The notes under the pieces: generated by a model
The model's database searches: none
What the model was told of the DNA's origin: nothing
Seen by the model: only the letters and a program-made list of their open reading frames with translations
Assembly: GCA_964517355.1 (NCBI GenBank)
Contig: CAZFCK010000182.1
Span: 1-9,862 of the forward strand
From: CAZFCK01 sp964517355
GTDB taxonomy: Bacteria > Desulfobacterota > Desulfovibrionia > Desulfovibrionales > Desulfovibrionaceae
Length of the DNA: 9,862 bases
Reading direction: 5' to 3'
In this document: positions 1 to 6,184 of the stretch, piece by piece
Numbering within the stretch: the first letter of the stretch is position 1
Layout of the letters: each line of letters starts with the position of its first letter
Made by a program: the position numbers and the translations under genes

Positions 1-51
1 AATTGGAAATTGTTTCAGGGGAGAGCCTTGTTTCAAGGCGAAAATGCGCTA
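1..51 (-). repeat. Dispersed intergenic repeat, copy R1 (minus orientation)
   Basis: Read on the minus strand this begins TAGCGCATTTTCGCC and runs through GAAACAAT to the window edge. It is an exact 51-base inverted match to 9811-9861. The 42-base core is shared with copies at 1151-1192 and 5014-5055. Inside the core, GCCTTG-AAA-CAAGGC can form a 6-bp stem with a 3-base loop. The window ending inside this element at both sides suggests a multi-copy repeat at which an assembly breaks. No transposase is nearby, so it looks like a REP/MITE-like non-coding repeat rather than an insertion sequence. Confidence 0.85.
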
Positions 52-265
52 AATTAATTTATGTAAATTTCCGGGGGAAACCAGCGCTGCTAAAACTTTA
101 AATTTCATAAAATCAGATAGATACTATATTGTTTCTGGCATTGTTCCAAGCTTGGTAATTCCTCCTAATAACGCAGAAAGGGGTGTTTTTCGCCGACACT
201 ATGAACGGGAAACGGTATAACATTTTCCCCCAGGGAAAGTTATCCGAGAAACTCGTCATCATCCC
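52..265. other. Intergenic region upstream of the flagellin-like gene
   Basis: No convincing gene lies here. It is AT-rich at first (52-130). It contains a probable decayed repeat copy at about 128-151, starting ATTGTTTCTGG in the minus-strand sense of the repeat, followed by a 10-base palindrome CCAAGCTTGG at 146-155. An open frame of 47 codons starts at ATG 201 and stops at 344, but it has no well-placed ribosome binding site, spans the sigma-28 promoter and overlaps the next gene. I do not call it. Confidence 0.5.
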
Positions 266-292
266 TAAAGATTTGTTGCGTTCTGCCGATAT
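266..292 (+). promoter_or_regulatory. Sigma-28 (FliA) promoter of the flagellin-like gene
   Basis: TAAAGATT (266-273), an 11-base spacer, then GCCGATAT (285-292). The known FliA consensus in enteric bacteria is TAAAGTTT-N11-GCCGATAA, so both boxes and the spacing match almost perfectly. Transcription would start near 299-300, leaving a leader of about 25 bases before ATG 325. FliA recognises late flagellar genes, including flagellins, which agrees with the protein encoded downstream. No other site of this quality in front of a gene was noticed in the window. Confidence 0.85.
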
Positions 293-324
293 GTACAGCG
301 TAAAGGCGTATTGTGAGGCAGATC

Positions 325-1152
325 ATGGCACTGAGCGATTTTGAACGTTACCTGCTCTACGACACATCCTTGTTGCTCATGCAACAGGATATGCTGACCA
401 ATTCCTATTTTCTGGGATCAAGTGTCGGCGCTTCGCTACGCGAGATGGTGCTCGGACAGCAAACGGTCCAGCCGATCACCCAGCCTTACGATGAAGCCAT
501 AACCGGCACATTGCGCGCGGACGCCGCTGCCGTGCGTCAAAACGCCCGCAACGTGGGCGAGGCTGCTTCCATGATGGGTACGGCCGTCACCGCTGTCAGC
601 CAAATTGAAGACGCTCTGGAGCAAATGAGCGATATCATAGAAAAGGTTGATTCAGGAGATCTGGACCCCACCGACGCCACGGTCAAAGCGGATTACGACG
701 GCTATCGCGACCAGATCAAAAGTATTATTTCCAATACGGATTACAACTCCATATTCTTTCTGGACAGCAGCCAATGGGACACCGAACAAATTGACTCCAG
801 CGGCAACGTCTACATCCAGGCCTACAAAAACGGCGGCTTCAACGTCACCTTCTACCCCTTGGACGACATCAACTGGGATGCCCTGCTTTCCGGTGAATTG
901 AGCACCGACCTGAGCAACCAGCGTACCCTTGTGGCTTCCTACACCGGAGATATCCAGACGTATCTGGATTTGTACGAACGCCGTCAATCCAGTCTTGAAT
1001 TTCAACAAACCGAATTGGAATCGCAAGCCGAATTGCTGGAACAGGCCGCCTTGGCCAGGAGGCAATCCACCCTGCCCGAGCTTACCGCCCAGGATCTGCT
1101 GTTAAGCCTCATTCTCGGCGATTCAGGCCGTATTCTGGACGAAGAATCCTAG
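325..1152 (+). CDS. Divergent flagellin-like protein
   Basis: 275 residues from ATG 325, which has AGG six bases upstream. GTG 313 is an alternative start that would add four residues, with AAAGG upstream. Residues 71-147 resemble the flagellin D1 helices: an RQNARN stretch, a long helix, an acidic turn with DSGDLDP, and an end NTDYNSIFFLD that parallels the common flagellin NTxFNGxxLL. Residues 213-262 are heptad-like and Gln/Glu-rich, as in the C-terminal flagellin helix. The first 60 residues do not resemble the conserved flagellin D0 start (INTN...LSSGxRIN), so this is an atypical family member or a flagellum-associated structural protein. The near-perfect sigma-28 promoter at 266-292 supports a late flagellar role, with export by the flagellar system and no Sec signal visible. 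The TAG stop (1150-1152) overlaps the first bases of a dispersed repeat. Flagellin-like is well supported; whether it forms filament is unknown. Confidence 0.7.
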   Translation: MALSDFERYLLYDTSLLLMQQDMLTNSYFLGSSVGASLREMVLGQQTVQPITQPYDEAITGTLRADAAAVRQNARNVGEAASMMGTAVTAVSQIEDALEQMSDIIEKVDSGDLDPTDATVKADYDGYRDQIKSIISNTDYNSIFFLDSSQWDTEQIDSSGNVYIQAYKNGGFNVTFYPLDDINWDALLSGELSTDLSNQRTLVASYTGDIQTYLDLYERRQSSLEFQQTELESQAELLEQAALARRQSTLPELTAQDLLLSLILGDSGRILDEES

Positions 1153-1192
1153 CGCATTTTCGCCTTTGGACAAGGCTCACCCCAGAAACAAT
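1151..1192 (+). repeat. Dispersed repeat, copy R2
   Basis: A 42-base copy beginning AGCGCATTTTCGCC and ending GAAACAAT, with several changes from the R1/R5 version in the middle. Its first two bases are the last two of the TAG stop codon of the flagellin-like gene. Its last 12 bases pair with the inverted partner that follows. Confidence 0.85.
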
Positions 1193-1208
1193 GAGCATTG
1201 TTTCTGGG
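1181..1208 (+). terminator. Perfect 12-bp hairpin downstream of the flagellin-like gene
   Basis: CCCAGAAACAAT (1181-1192) and ATTGTTTCTGGG (1197-1208) are perfect inverted repeats around GAGC. The hairpin starts 28 bases after the stop codon. It is built from the tails of R2 and R2'. A run of five T lies further on (about 1216-1220), too far for a classical terminator, so termination or 3'-end protection is an inference. Confidence 0.45.
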
Positions 1209-1230
1209 AAATACCTTTTTCAAAGTAAGG
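1197..1230 (-). repeat. Degenerate inverted copy of the dispersed repeat (R2')
   Basis: ATTGTTTCTGGG at 1197-1208 matches the minus-strand sense of the repeat end at 11 of 12 bases. The next bases (CCTT, TTTCAA and others) still align with scattered changes. It faces R2 tail to tail across a 4-base gap, so the two form an inverted pair. The alignment past about 1225 is weak. Confidence 0.55.
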
Positions 1231-1336
1231 ATACTCTCACCCCCGCCAAAGGGGAACGCCCCCAGACCCCGCAAGAATCATGTATGGAATTACAAGTATA
1301 AGAAAAAGTCATACAAGATAAGAACTTTTGGAGATT

Positions 1337-1366
1337 CTTAAGAATCTTTTTCAAAAGGTTCTTAAG
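1337..1366. terminator. Long hairpin between convergent genes
   Basis: CTTAAGAATCTTTT (1337-1350) and AAAAGGTTCTTAAG (1353-1366) pair over 14 bp. The single mismatch is a T/G wobble in the plus-strand transcript and a C/A mismatch in the minus one. AGATTCTTAAGAATCT (1332-1347) is also a perfect 16-base palindrome, so alternative folds exist. It lies 184 bases after the flagellin-like gene and 65 after the glycosyltransferase stop. A C/G block at 1241-1272 with GGGG-AACG-CCCC sits between. Most likely it is a bidirectional transcription end or an RNA-stabilising structure. Confidence 0.5.
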
Positions 1367-1431
1367 CCGCCGGAACCAGTTCTCTATAAATAGTACAATC
1401 CCCTGGCAACGGCACCCGACACCAGGCGCTG

Positions 1432-2745
1432 TCATAAACGGGAGCGCGGCGTGAACTCTTCGAGCAGTTCCACAATGGCGCGGTAATTCTTGTGCGGATC
1501 GAACATCTCCAGAGCGCGCTCGCGGCCCGCGGCCGCCATGGCCAAGGCCCTCTCACGATCCCGGAACATGGATTCTATGGCCTGCGCCAGCCCTTCGGGA
1601 TCGCGTTGTTGGACCAACAAGCCTGTTTCGCCATGCACAATAAGTTCGCCCACGCCGGAAACATCGCTGGCCACAACAGGCAAGCGATGCGCCAGAGCCT
1701 CCATGATCACGTTGGGGATGCCGTCCCGGTCTCCTGAAGCGTCGATAACGCAGGGCATCACGAACACGTCTGTCTCCCGAAACAGACGCCCAACTCCGTT
1801 GTGGGGCACAAAACCAGGGAAAACGATCCGCTTTTCCAGCCCGAGCTCGCTGACCAGTTTTCGCAGCATGGCGCCTTTGGGACCGGAACCGGCCAGCGTC
1901 AACCTGAAATCCAATCCCTTTTGATCCAAAATTTTGCATGCCCGCACAAGGTATTCAAAACCCTTTTTCCCCACAAAGCGCCCCAAAGCGAGCAAATTAT
2001 ACGGGGGGCGCATATTCACCGGCGCCAACACATCGCTTTTCAGGGAAATGCCGTTGTAGGCCAGGCGAACCTTCCGGGCTTCCTCACCCTGGAGGTCGGC
2101 GAGCGTGCGCAGATAACCGATATTGGCCCTGGCATTACAACGGATAAAGGCTGCGTTGCGGATTTTCTCCGCCAACGCTCCATCCGGGGGATGGATATCC
2201 CAGGCCCTGGCCGTGAAACTGAAGGGAACGCCGAGAAGGGTTGCCGCACACCACACGGCGGTGGCCGGTCCGCTGGCCCAGGGCGCGTGCAGATGCTCGA
2301 TGCCGTCCCTGCGGCACAAGGACGCAAGATAAAAGGAGCTGAAAAAGGCCCAGAGATTTTCCCCTCCTTTTTCCCATCCCTTCCAACGCCGCAACGGCAC
2401 AGTGCGCCAGAGTTTCGCGCAGGCCCGGGGATTCTTCCACCACCAGCTGATGGCCGCCGCCGCAATGCGCGGGATCGCCCGGATTCCCATACGCCGAATG
2501 GGGCGCTCCACCGCGAGCATCTCAGGGGTCAACTTTTTACGCAACGGTCCGTAAAGGCAATAGACCTGAAGGGGGAGCCCCAGGTTCCAAAGTCCCAACA
2601 CTTCCTTAAACAAAAACGTTTCCGTTGGCTCGGGAAACCAGAGCAGAACATAGGCCGTTCTAGGTCCGCCCCCCGCCTTCAAAGAGGGGGCGTAATTTGT
2701 ATCGTGCATGGCTGGGAATTCCGCCTGTTTGGCGAAGGGTTTCAT
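1432..2745 (-). CDS. GT4-family glycosyltransferase
   Basis: 437 residues from ATG 2745. That ATG overlaps the deacetylase stop codon as ATGA, which argues for translational coupling. ATG 2709 is a later alternative. It should transfer a sugar from a nucleotide-sugar to a glycan or lipid acceptor on the cytoplasmic side of the membrane. The C-terminal half has the GT-B nucleotide-sugar fold: GRFVGKKGFEYLVRA (255-269), LAGSGP (284-289), GFVPHN (311-316), and DGIPNVIME (341-349), the E-x7-E motif with Asp in first place, followed by LPVVASDVSGVGELI. The N-terminal half has FPEPTETF (37-44) and HLHAPWASGP (151-160), as in exopolysaccharide-type GT4 enzymes. It is the last gene of a three-gene unit with a PIG-L deacetylase, so a GlcNAc-containing product is plausible. 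The exact sugar and acceptor cannot be read from the sequence. A BshA-like bacillithiol role is possible because of the pairing, but the FPEPTETF-type N-terminus speaks for surface glycan. Confidence 0.9.
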   Translation of the reverse strand: MKPFAKQAEFPAMHDTNYAPSLKAGGGPRTAYVLLWFPEPTETFLFKEVLGLWNLGLPLQVYCLYGPLRKKLTPEMLAVERPIRRMGIRAIPRIAAAAISWWWKNPRACAKLWRTVPLRRWKGWEKGGENLWAFFSSFYLASLCRRDGIEHLHAPWASGPATAVWCAATLLGVPFSFTARAWDIHPPDGALAEKIRNAAFIRCNARANIGYLRTLADLQGEEARKVRLAYNGISLKSDVLAPVNMRPPYNLLALGRFVGKKGFEYLVRACKILDQKGLDFRLTLAGSGPKGAMLRKLVSELGLEKRIVFPGFVPHNGVGRLFRETDVFVMPCVIDASGDRDGIPNVIMEALAHRLPVVASDVSGVGELIVHGETGLLVQQRDPEGLAQAIESMFRDRERALAMAAAGRERALEMFDPHKNYRAIVELLEEFTPRSRL

Positions 2746-3530
2746 GGAGCAGCGACGCGCAGTTCGTTGCAAGCGGCGGCAAAGTCCGCGAATGTCTGCG
2801 TGCCAGGATTGCGTTCATAATTCAACGTGCCGGAATGGGGAGGCATACTATAGTCGCGCTCAAGGGGCAACGGCGCGCAGGGCTCGCCCCGCCGCAGATA
2901 TTTCCCTCCTGGCATAAGCAATCTGAACGGCAGCATATCCACCCACTGGCTTCTGTAGACGCGCATCAGAGAAAATTTGCGGCACAACTGCTCGCGCCGC
3001 AAAGGGATATGGCGCACGTTTTCCCTTTCCGGAGGGAAATCGTTGACGCGCCAGCCGCGCATTAACGCCGGCCCGGTACGGTTATACAGGGGGAACTCGA
3101 AACAGGCTGCTTCCGGACAACGCCGCAGCCATGCCCAATGCGTGATGCGGTTCAGCACGTCGTGCTCTATGTGCCCCCCTTCGTATGCGGGCACATAAAT
3201 CAAATCCGGGTGTAAACGGCGAAAGGCGTCATCCAGCCACTGGGCGGCTTGCAGCACCAAGGGCAGAAGCCCCCTATTGGGAAAACGCGGCAAATGTCTG
3301 TTCTCGCGTGCCAGTCCAAGCAAATCCATGGCCAGGTGCAATTCCGCTTCGCGGCGATCGCGCCCCCCGCGGCCATCGCCCGAAGTGATCCAAATGCCGG
3401 AAAGCGTGGCGCCGGCCTGCGCATGCCGCTGCAAGGCGCCGGCGATAAAGATTTCATCGTCGGGGTGGGCGAGCACCGCGCACACATGAGATGCAGGGGC
3501 AACATCCTTCCCCGCGTTTTCAAGAAGCAT
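2742..3530 (-). CDS. PIG-L/LmbE-family zinc N-deacetylase
   Basis: 262 residues from ATG 3530, chosen for the GAG seven bases upstream. GTG 3542 would add four residues but has no ribosome binding site. The family hydrolyses the N-acetyl group of GlcNAc-containing substrates. The zinc motif AHPDDE is at residues 21-26, followed by SGDGRGGR with a downstream Arg/Glu pair (50-63) and GGHIEHD (118-124), whose histidines complete the metal site. Length is normal for the family. No signal peptide or membrane segment is visible, so it is probably cytoplasmic. It starts 20 bases after the HD-GYP stop, and its TGA overlaps the glycosyltransferase ATG. Pairing with a GT4 enzyme recalls MshA/MshB, BshA/BshB and GPI-type glycan synthesis. 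Deacetylation of a sugar added by the neighbouring transferase, or of its acceptor, is the simplest reading. All expected catalytic residues are present. Confidence 0.9.
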   Translation of the reverse strand: MLLENAGKDVAPASHVCAVLAHPDDEIFIAGALQRHAQAGATLSGIWITSGDGRGGRDRREAELHLAMDLLGLARENRHLPRFPNRGLLPLVLQAAQWLDDAFRRLHPDLIYVPAYEGGHIEHDVLNRITHWAWLRRCPEAACFEFPLYNRTGPALMRGWRVNDFPPERENVRHIPLRREQLCRKFSLMRVYRSQWVDMLPFRLLMPGGKYLRRGEPCAPLPLERDYSMPPHSGTLNYERNPGTQTFADFAAACNELRVAAP

Positions 3531-3550
3531 ATTCTTACTCACGTCAGGAA

Positions 3551-4882
3551 TCAGAACTTGATGTCCTCTTGCTGCAGGGCTGTAAAAAAGGCCTCCACAA
3601 CCCGGGGATCAAACTGCGTACCTTTATTCTTTTCCAACTCACGGAGTACGGCGTCCAACGGTAGGGCTTTACGGTAGGGGCGATGGCTGATCATGGCGTC
3701 CAATGTGTCCGCGACGGAGATGATGCGCGCGAGTTTGGGAATTGCCTCGCCTTTGAGCGCGTCCGGATAGCCTGTTCCATCATAGCGCTCATGATGTCCG
3801 CGCACAATGGGCACAATATGCCGCAATCCGTTAACGTGCATGAGAATCTCACCACCGTACTGCGAGTGTCTCTTTATCTGTTCAAACTCTTCGGGAGTGA
3901 GGCGGCCGGGCTTGCGCAAGATATGGTCGTCGATACCGATCTTCCCGATGTCGTGAAGGCTGGCGGCAAGATACAGTGTGTCCATTTCATCGGTATCAAG
4001 CCCCATCCGGGCGCCGATGGAAAGCGAAAAATCCCGCACCCGCCGGGTATGACCGCCGGTATATTGGTCGCGCATTTCGATTGTTTCGGCCAGCACATTG
4101 ACTGTGGATAGGAACGTATCCTGAAGCTGGTCGTAAAGCCTGGCGTTTTCGATAACCGCCGCGACCTGAATCGCCAAGCTTGAAAGGAGTTTGAGTTCAT
4201 CCGCAGTATAGGTGTGCGGTTGTTCGGTGCTCACATTAATCACGCCGATTACTTTATTCTTCACCTTCAAGGGGGCGCACATCAACGAGCTGACAAGTGT
4301 GGAAGCATCCGCGACGAAACGCTCATCTTCATTTACGTCGTTGACAATCTCGGCTTTGCCCTGCGCAATAATGCTTGCGGCGATACCCGTGGCTCCGACC
4401 ACGGCCCTGTGGCGCTGCTTCCCTTTGGCGCAGCCGACGCTTGCCAGTTCCGTCAATCTGAAATCTTCGTCAACGAGCACGACAGAGGCGTTGTCCGCCT
4501 TTATCAAGTGCAGGGCTTGCTTCAGCAACAACTCCCCCACTTCCTGAGGATTCATATTGGAAGCAATTTTTTCAGCGATACCGTATAGTAGGGTGATTTC
4601 CTTGTAACGGTCCAGTGTTTCCCGCGCCACTACGCGTTTTTCATGTTCTTGATGCAAAAAAAGCCGCAGGGTTTTGGCCAGGATATCGGCCTTGTCCCCA
4701 AGCACCATACCGTAACGATTGCCGTTAAGGGTCAATTCCTGCGCGTTGCCGCTTTTTGGATAGCGTCCCAGAAGCAGATTGCCATCCTTGTCCAATACGG
4801 CCAAATCGCCCCCTAATGAATCAATAAGATCCCCAAGGACGGATTGCATTTCATATTTCCGGACAAGGCGCTTCAGCAGCAT
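3551..4882 (-). CDS. GAF domain and HD-GYP cyclic-di-GMP phosphodiesterase
   Basis: 443 residues from ATG 4882, with a strong ribosome binding site AAGAGG five bases away. Residues 1-90 form a small PAS-like region (AVLDKDGNLLLG at 28-39). A GAF domain follows at about 95-245, and the HD-GYP domain at about 258-437. The catalytic parts are intact: the first His in GGHTRRV (276-282), HDIGKIGIDDHIL (310-322), H339, HHERYDGTGYP (363-373) and the later D392/FDP region. The known reaction is hydrolysis of cyclic-di-GMP to pGpG or GMP. No membrane segment is seen, so the GAF domain probably senses a cytoplasmic ligand. It heads a unit with a deacetylase and a glycosyltransferase. By lowering cyclic-di-GMP it would favour motility, which suits the flagellin-like gene across the convergent junction, but direct control is inference. 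Its binding and metal residues look complete, so it is probably active. Confidence 0.93.
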   Translation of the reverse strand: MLLKRLVRKYEMQSVLGDLIDSLGGDLAVLDKDGNLLLGRYPKSGNAQELTLNGNRYGMVLGDKADILAKTLRLFLHQEHEKRVVARETLDRYKEITLLYGIAEKIASNMNPQEVGELLLKQALHLIKADNASVVLVDEDFRLTELASVGCAKGKQRHRAVVGATGIAASIIAQGKAEIVNDVNEDERFVADASTLVSSLMCAPLKVKNKVIGVINVSTEQPHTYTADELKLLSSLAIQVAAVIENARLYDQLQDTFLSTVNVLAETIEMRDQYTGGHTRRVRDFSLSIGARMGLDTDEMDTLYLAASLHDIGKIGIDDHILRKPGRLTPEEFEQIKRHSQYGGEILMHVNGLRHIVPIVRGHHERYDGTGYPDALKGEAIPKLARIISVADTLDAMISHRPYRKALPLDAVLRELEKNKGTQFDPRVVEAFFTALQQEDIKF

Positions 4883-4899
4883 ATCGACCTCTTATTAAT

Positions 4900-4932
4900 G
4901 GGAGCGGTACAAATTGTTAACGGCCCGCTCCC
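4900..4932 (-). promoter_or_regulatory. Stem-loop next to the HD-GYP ribosome binding site
   Basis: GGGAGCGG (4900-4907) pairs perfectly with CCGCTCCC (4925-4932), giving an 8-bp GC-rich stem with a 17-base loop in the minus-strand leader. The stem ends six bases before the AAGAGGT binding site (4893-4887). It could affect translation or RNA decay. No known riboswitch class was recognised. Confidence 0.45.
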
Positions 4933-4940
4933 GTGGCATT

Positions 4941-4963
4941 CGCCGCTGGCCCAGCCAACGGCG
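4941..4963 (-). promoter_or_regulatory. Second leader stem-loop upstream of HD-GYP
   Basis: The arms 4941-4950 and 4954-4963 pair around a 3-base loop over 10 bp. The one imperfect pair is a G/U wobble in the minus-strand RNA but a C/A mismatch in the plus-strand RNA, so the structure favours the minus transcript. A candidate -10 box, TAGAAT (4998-4993, minus), lies upstream but has no good -35, so the promoter is unproven. The stem may be a leader element or a terminator for transcripts coming from the ABC operon. Confidence 0.4.
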
Positions 4964-5013
4964 TGGCCTTCCTGATAACTCAATGCAAAAAAATTCTAAT
5001 GGCTGCGCAAATT

Positions 5014-5055
5014 AGCGCATTTTCGCCCTGAAGCGAGGCTCGCACCTGAAACAAT
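5014..5055 (+). repeat. Dispersed repeat, copy R3
   Basis: A 42-base copy with the same start AGCGCATTTTCGCC and end GAAACAAT as R1, R2 and R5. The middle has changed so that the internal GCCTTG/CAAGGC stem is weakened. It lies about 130 bases upstream of the HD-GYP start, on the promoter side. Confidence 0.85.
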
Positions 5056-5425
5056 ATCCTATTGATTCGAATAAATGTTCAAGAGTATCTAAACCTTTTC
5101 GCGGGCTTTCGCGCACGCACGGCAGCCAGGGGAGGCCCCCGGACGCCGGAAAAAAAACTGTCGAATTCCTATTTTTTTCAACAAATGTATATTGTTACAA
5201 CAATATGCCAAACATATTGGGATAACATAAACAATGCATGCACTGCGCTTATTGCAAATCAAGGTTGACAATGGTGAAAACAACTATGTTAATCAAGAAA
5301 AGAGAGATAACCCGTGCATTCTCCAATCCGCATGCAAACAAATGGACGTGGCGTAGTATCAGCTCATATGCAAAATATTACATGCGAAGAGAAAAACTGG
5401 CAAGCAGCGTGACGCGCCGCCCTCC
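5056..5425. other. Non-coding stretch between the HD-GYP leader and the ABC operon end
   Basis: No convincing gene. A GC-rich hairpin at 5126-5142 (CCAGGGG, AGG, CCCCCGG) is best paired in the minus-strand RNA, with a run of A on the plus strand after it. An 18-base near-perfect dyad at 5189-5206 is ATATTGTT-AC-AACAATAT, operator-like but far from any start. Bases 5160-5400 are clearly more AT-rich than their surroundings. A plus-strand frame from ATG 5271 (AAGG six bases before) would give 72 basic residues, but it runs 64 bases antisense into the permease and resembles nothing I know. TTGACA (5265-5270) with GTTAAT 17 bases on is a weak promoter-like pair. No clear terminator for the ABC operon was found. 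Confidence 0.4.
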
Positions 5426-6184
5426 TCAATGTCTATTACAATACTTCCAGGCGCAGGCACGACGTTCCAACCCGTTCGCCGCTTCATAGAGCAATACGCC
5501 AAGCAGGCTCATGCCAAAGATGCCCGTGAACATCGCCTCGTAATCCATGCGTCCCCATGAATCCATAATCAGATACCCCAAGCCCCGTTGGGTGGCAAAG
5601 GATTCCACAAAAAACAAAACCGCCACGCTGACGCCGGAATTCAAGCGTAAGGCGGTGAACCCATAAGGCAATGAGGCCGGAATCAACACTTCGCTCGCGA
5701 TTCGCCAGCTCCCGGCACCCAGTGAACGAATCGAATCCAGATGCTTGGGATGCACGTTGCGGACGCCGTCACGCGCCGCAACCAGCACTTGATACCCCAA
5801 TATCAAGCTTATCATGGCCACTTTCGCCGCGTCCCCCAATCCCAACAACAAAAACAACAAAGGAAGCAGCACGATTTTCGGAATGGGATAGGTCAAGAAC
5901 ACAAACGGCGAGAGCATGGCCTCCACACGGCGGCTGCCGCCAATCAGGACGCCCAGGGGAAATCCCAGGCCAAAAGCCACGGTCATCGCAGCCAGGGAAC
6001 GCAAGGCGCTGGCGCAAAAATGCTGCCAAAAAACAAGCGTACCCAACGCTTGAAGAAACGCCGAGGCAGCATCTTCAGGCGGGGGCAGCATGGCCGCGTT
6101 CACGCGCAGAGATAAGACCTTCCACACGGCCAGAATGGCCGCCACGGTGAGCCCGTAATGGATTACCTTGCGCAGCCGCGTCAC
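5426..6184 (-). CDS. ABC importer permease, SsuC/TauC type
   Basis: 252 residues from GTG 6184. This start has GGAGG seven bases upstream and overlaps the ATPase TGA as GTGA; TTG 6187 is the codon before it. The protein forms the membrane channel of an importer. Five or six hydrophobic segments are visible, among them about 10-27, 60-84, 91-117, 121-138, 183-197 and 216-234. The cytoplasmic coupling (EAA) loop lies at about 149-172, SIRSLGAGSWRIASEVLIPA, with the conserved Gly and the IP ending typical of BPD_transp_1 permeases. LPPPEDAASAF near the N-terminus is a usual feature of the sulfonate/taurine/nitrate group. Length is normal. It is the third gene of binding protein, ATPase, permease. 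The family imports sulfonates, taurine, nitrate or pyrimidine precursors, and the sequence does not decide which. Confidence 0.93.
   Translation of the reverse strand: MTRLRKVIHYGLTVAAILAVWKVLSLRVNAAMLPPPEDAASAFLQALGTLVFWQHFCASALRSLAAMTVAFGLGFPLGVLIGGSRRVEAMLSPFVFLTYPIPKIVLLPLLFLLLGLGDAAKVAMISLILGYQVLVAARDGVRNVHPKHLDSIRSLGAGSWRIASEVLIPASLPYGFTALRLNSGVSVAVLFFVESFATQRGLGYLIMDSWGRMDYEAMFTGIFGMSLLGVLLYEAANGLERRACAWKYCNRH

Noticed and set aside
201..344. 47-codon plus-strand frame from ATG 201
   Set aside because: No suitably placed binding site, contains the sigma-28 promoter and overlaps the flagellin-like start; no recognisable family.
1220..1435. 71-residue minus-strand frame across the convergent intergenic gap
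   Set aside because: Composed of hairpin and G/C repeat sequence, with Lys/Leu runs that reflect the palindromes; better explained as repeat structure.
1801..2820. 339-residue plus-strand frame opposite the glycosyltransferase
   Set aside because: Antisense shadow of an intact GT4 gene with clear motifs; composition rich in Arg, Pro and Gly typical of shadows.
5089..5283. 64-residue minus-strand frame
   Set aside because: Runs through a GC hairpin and the dyad; no start context or family resemblance.
5271..5489. 72-residue basic plus-strand frame with AAGG upstream
   Set aside because: Overlaps the permease end antisense and lacks recognisable features; kept only as a note in the region entry.
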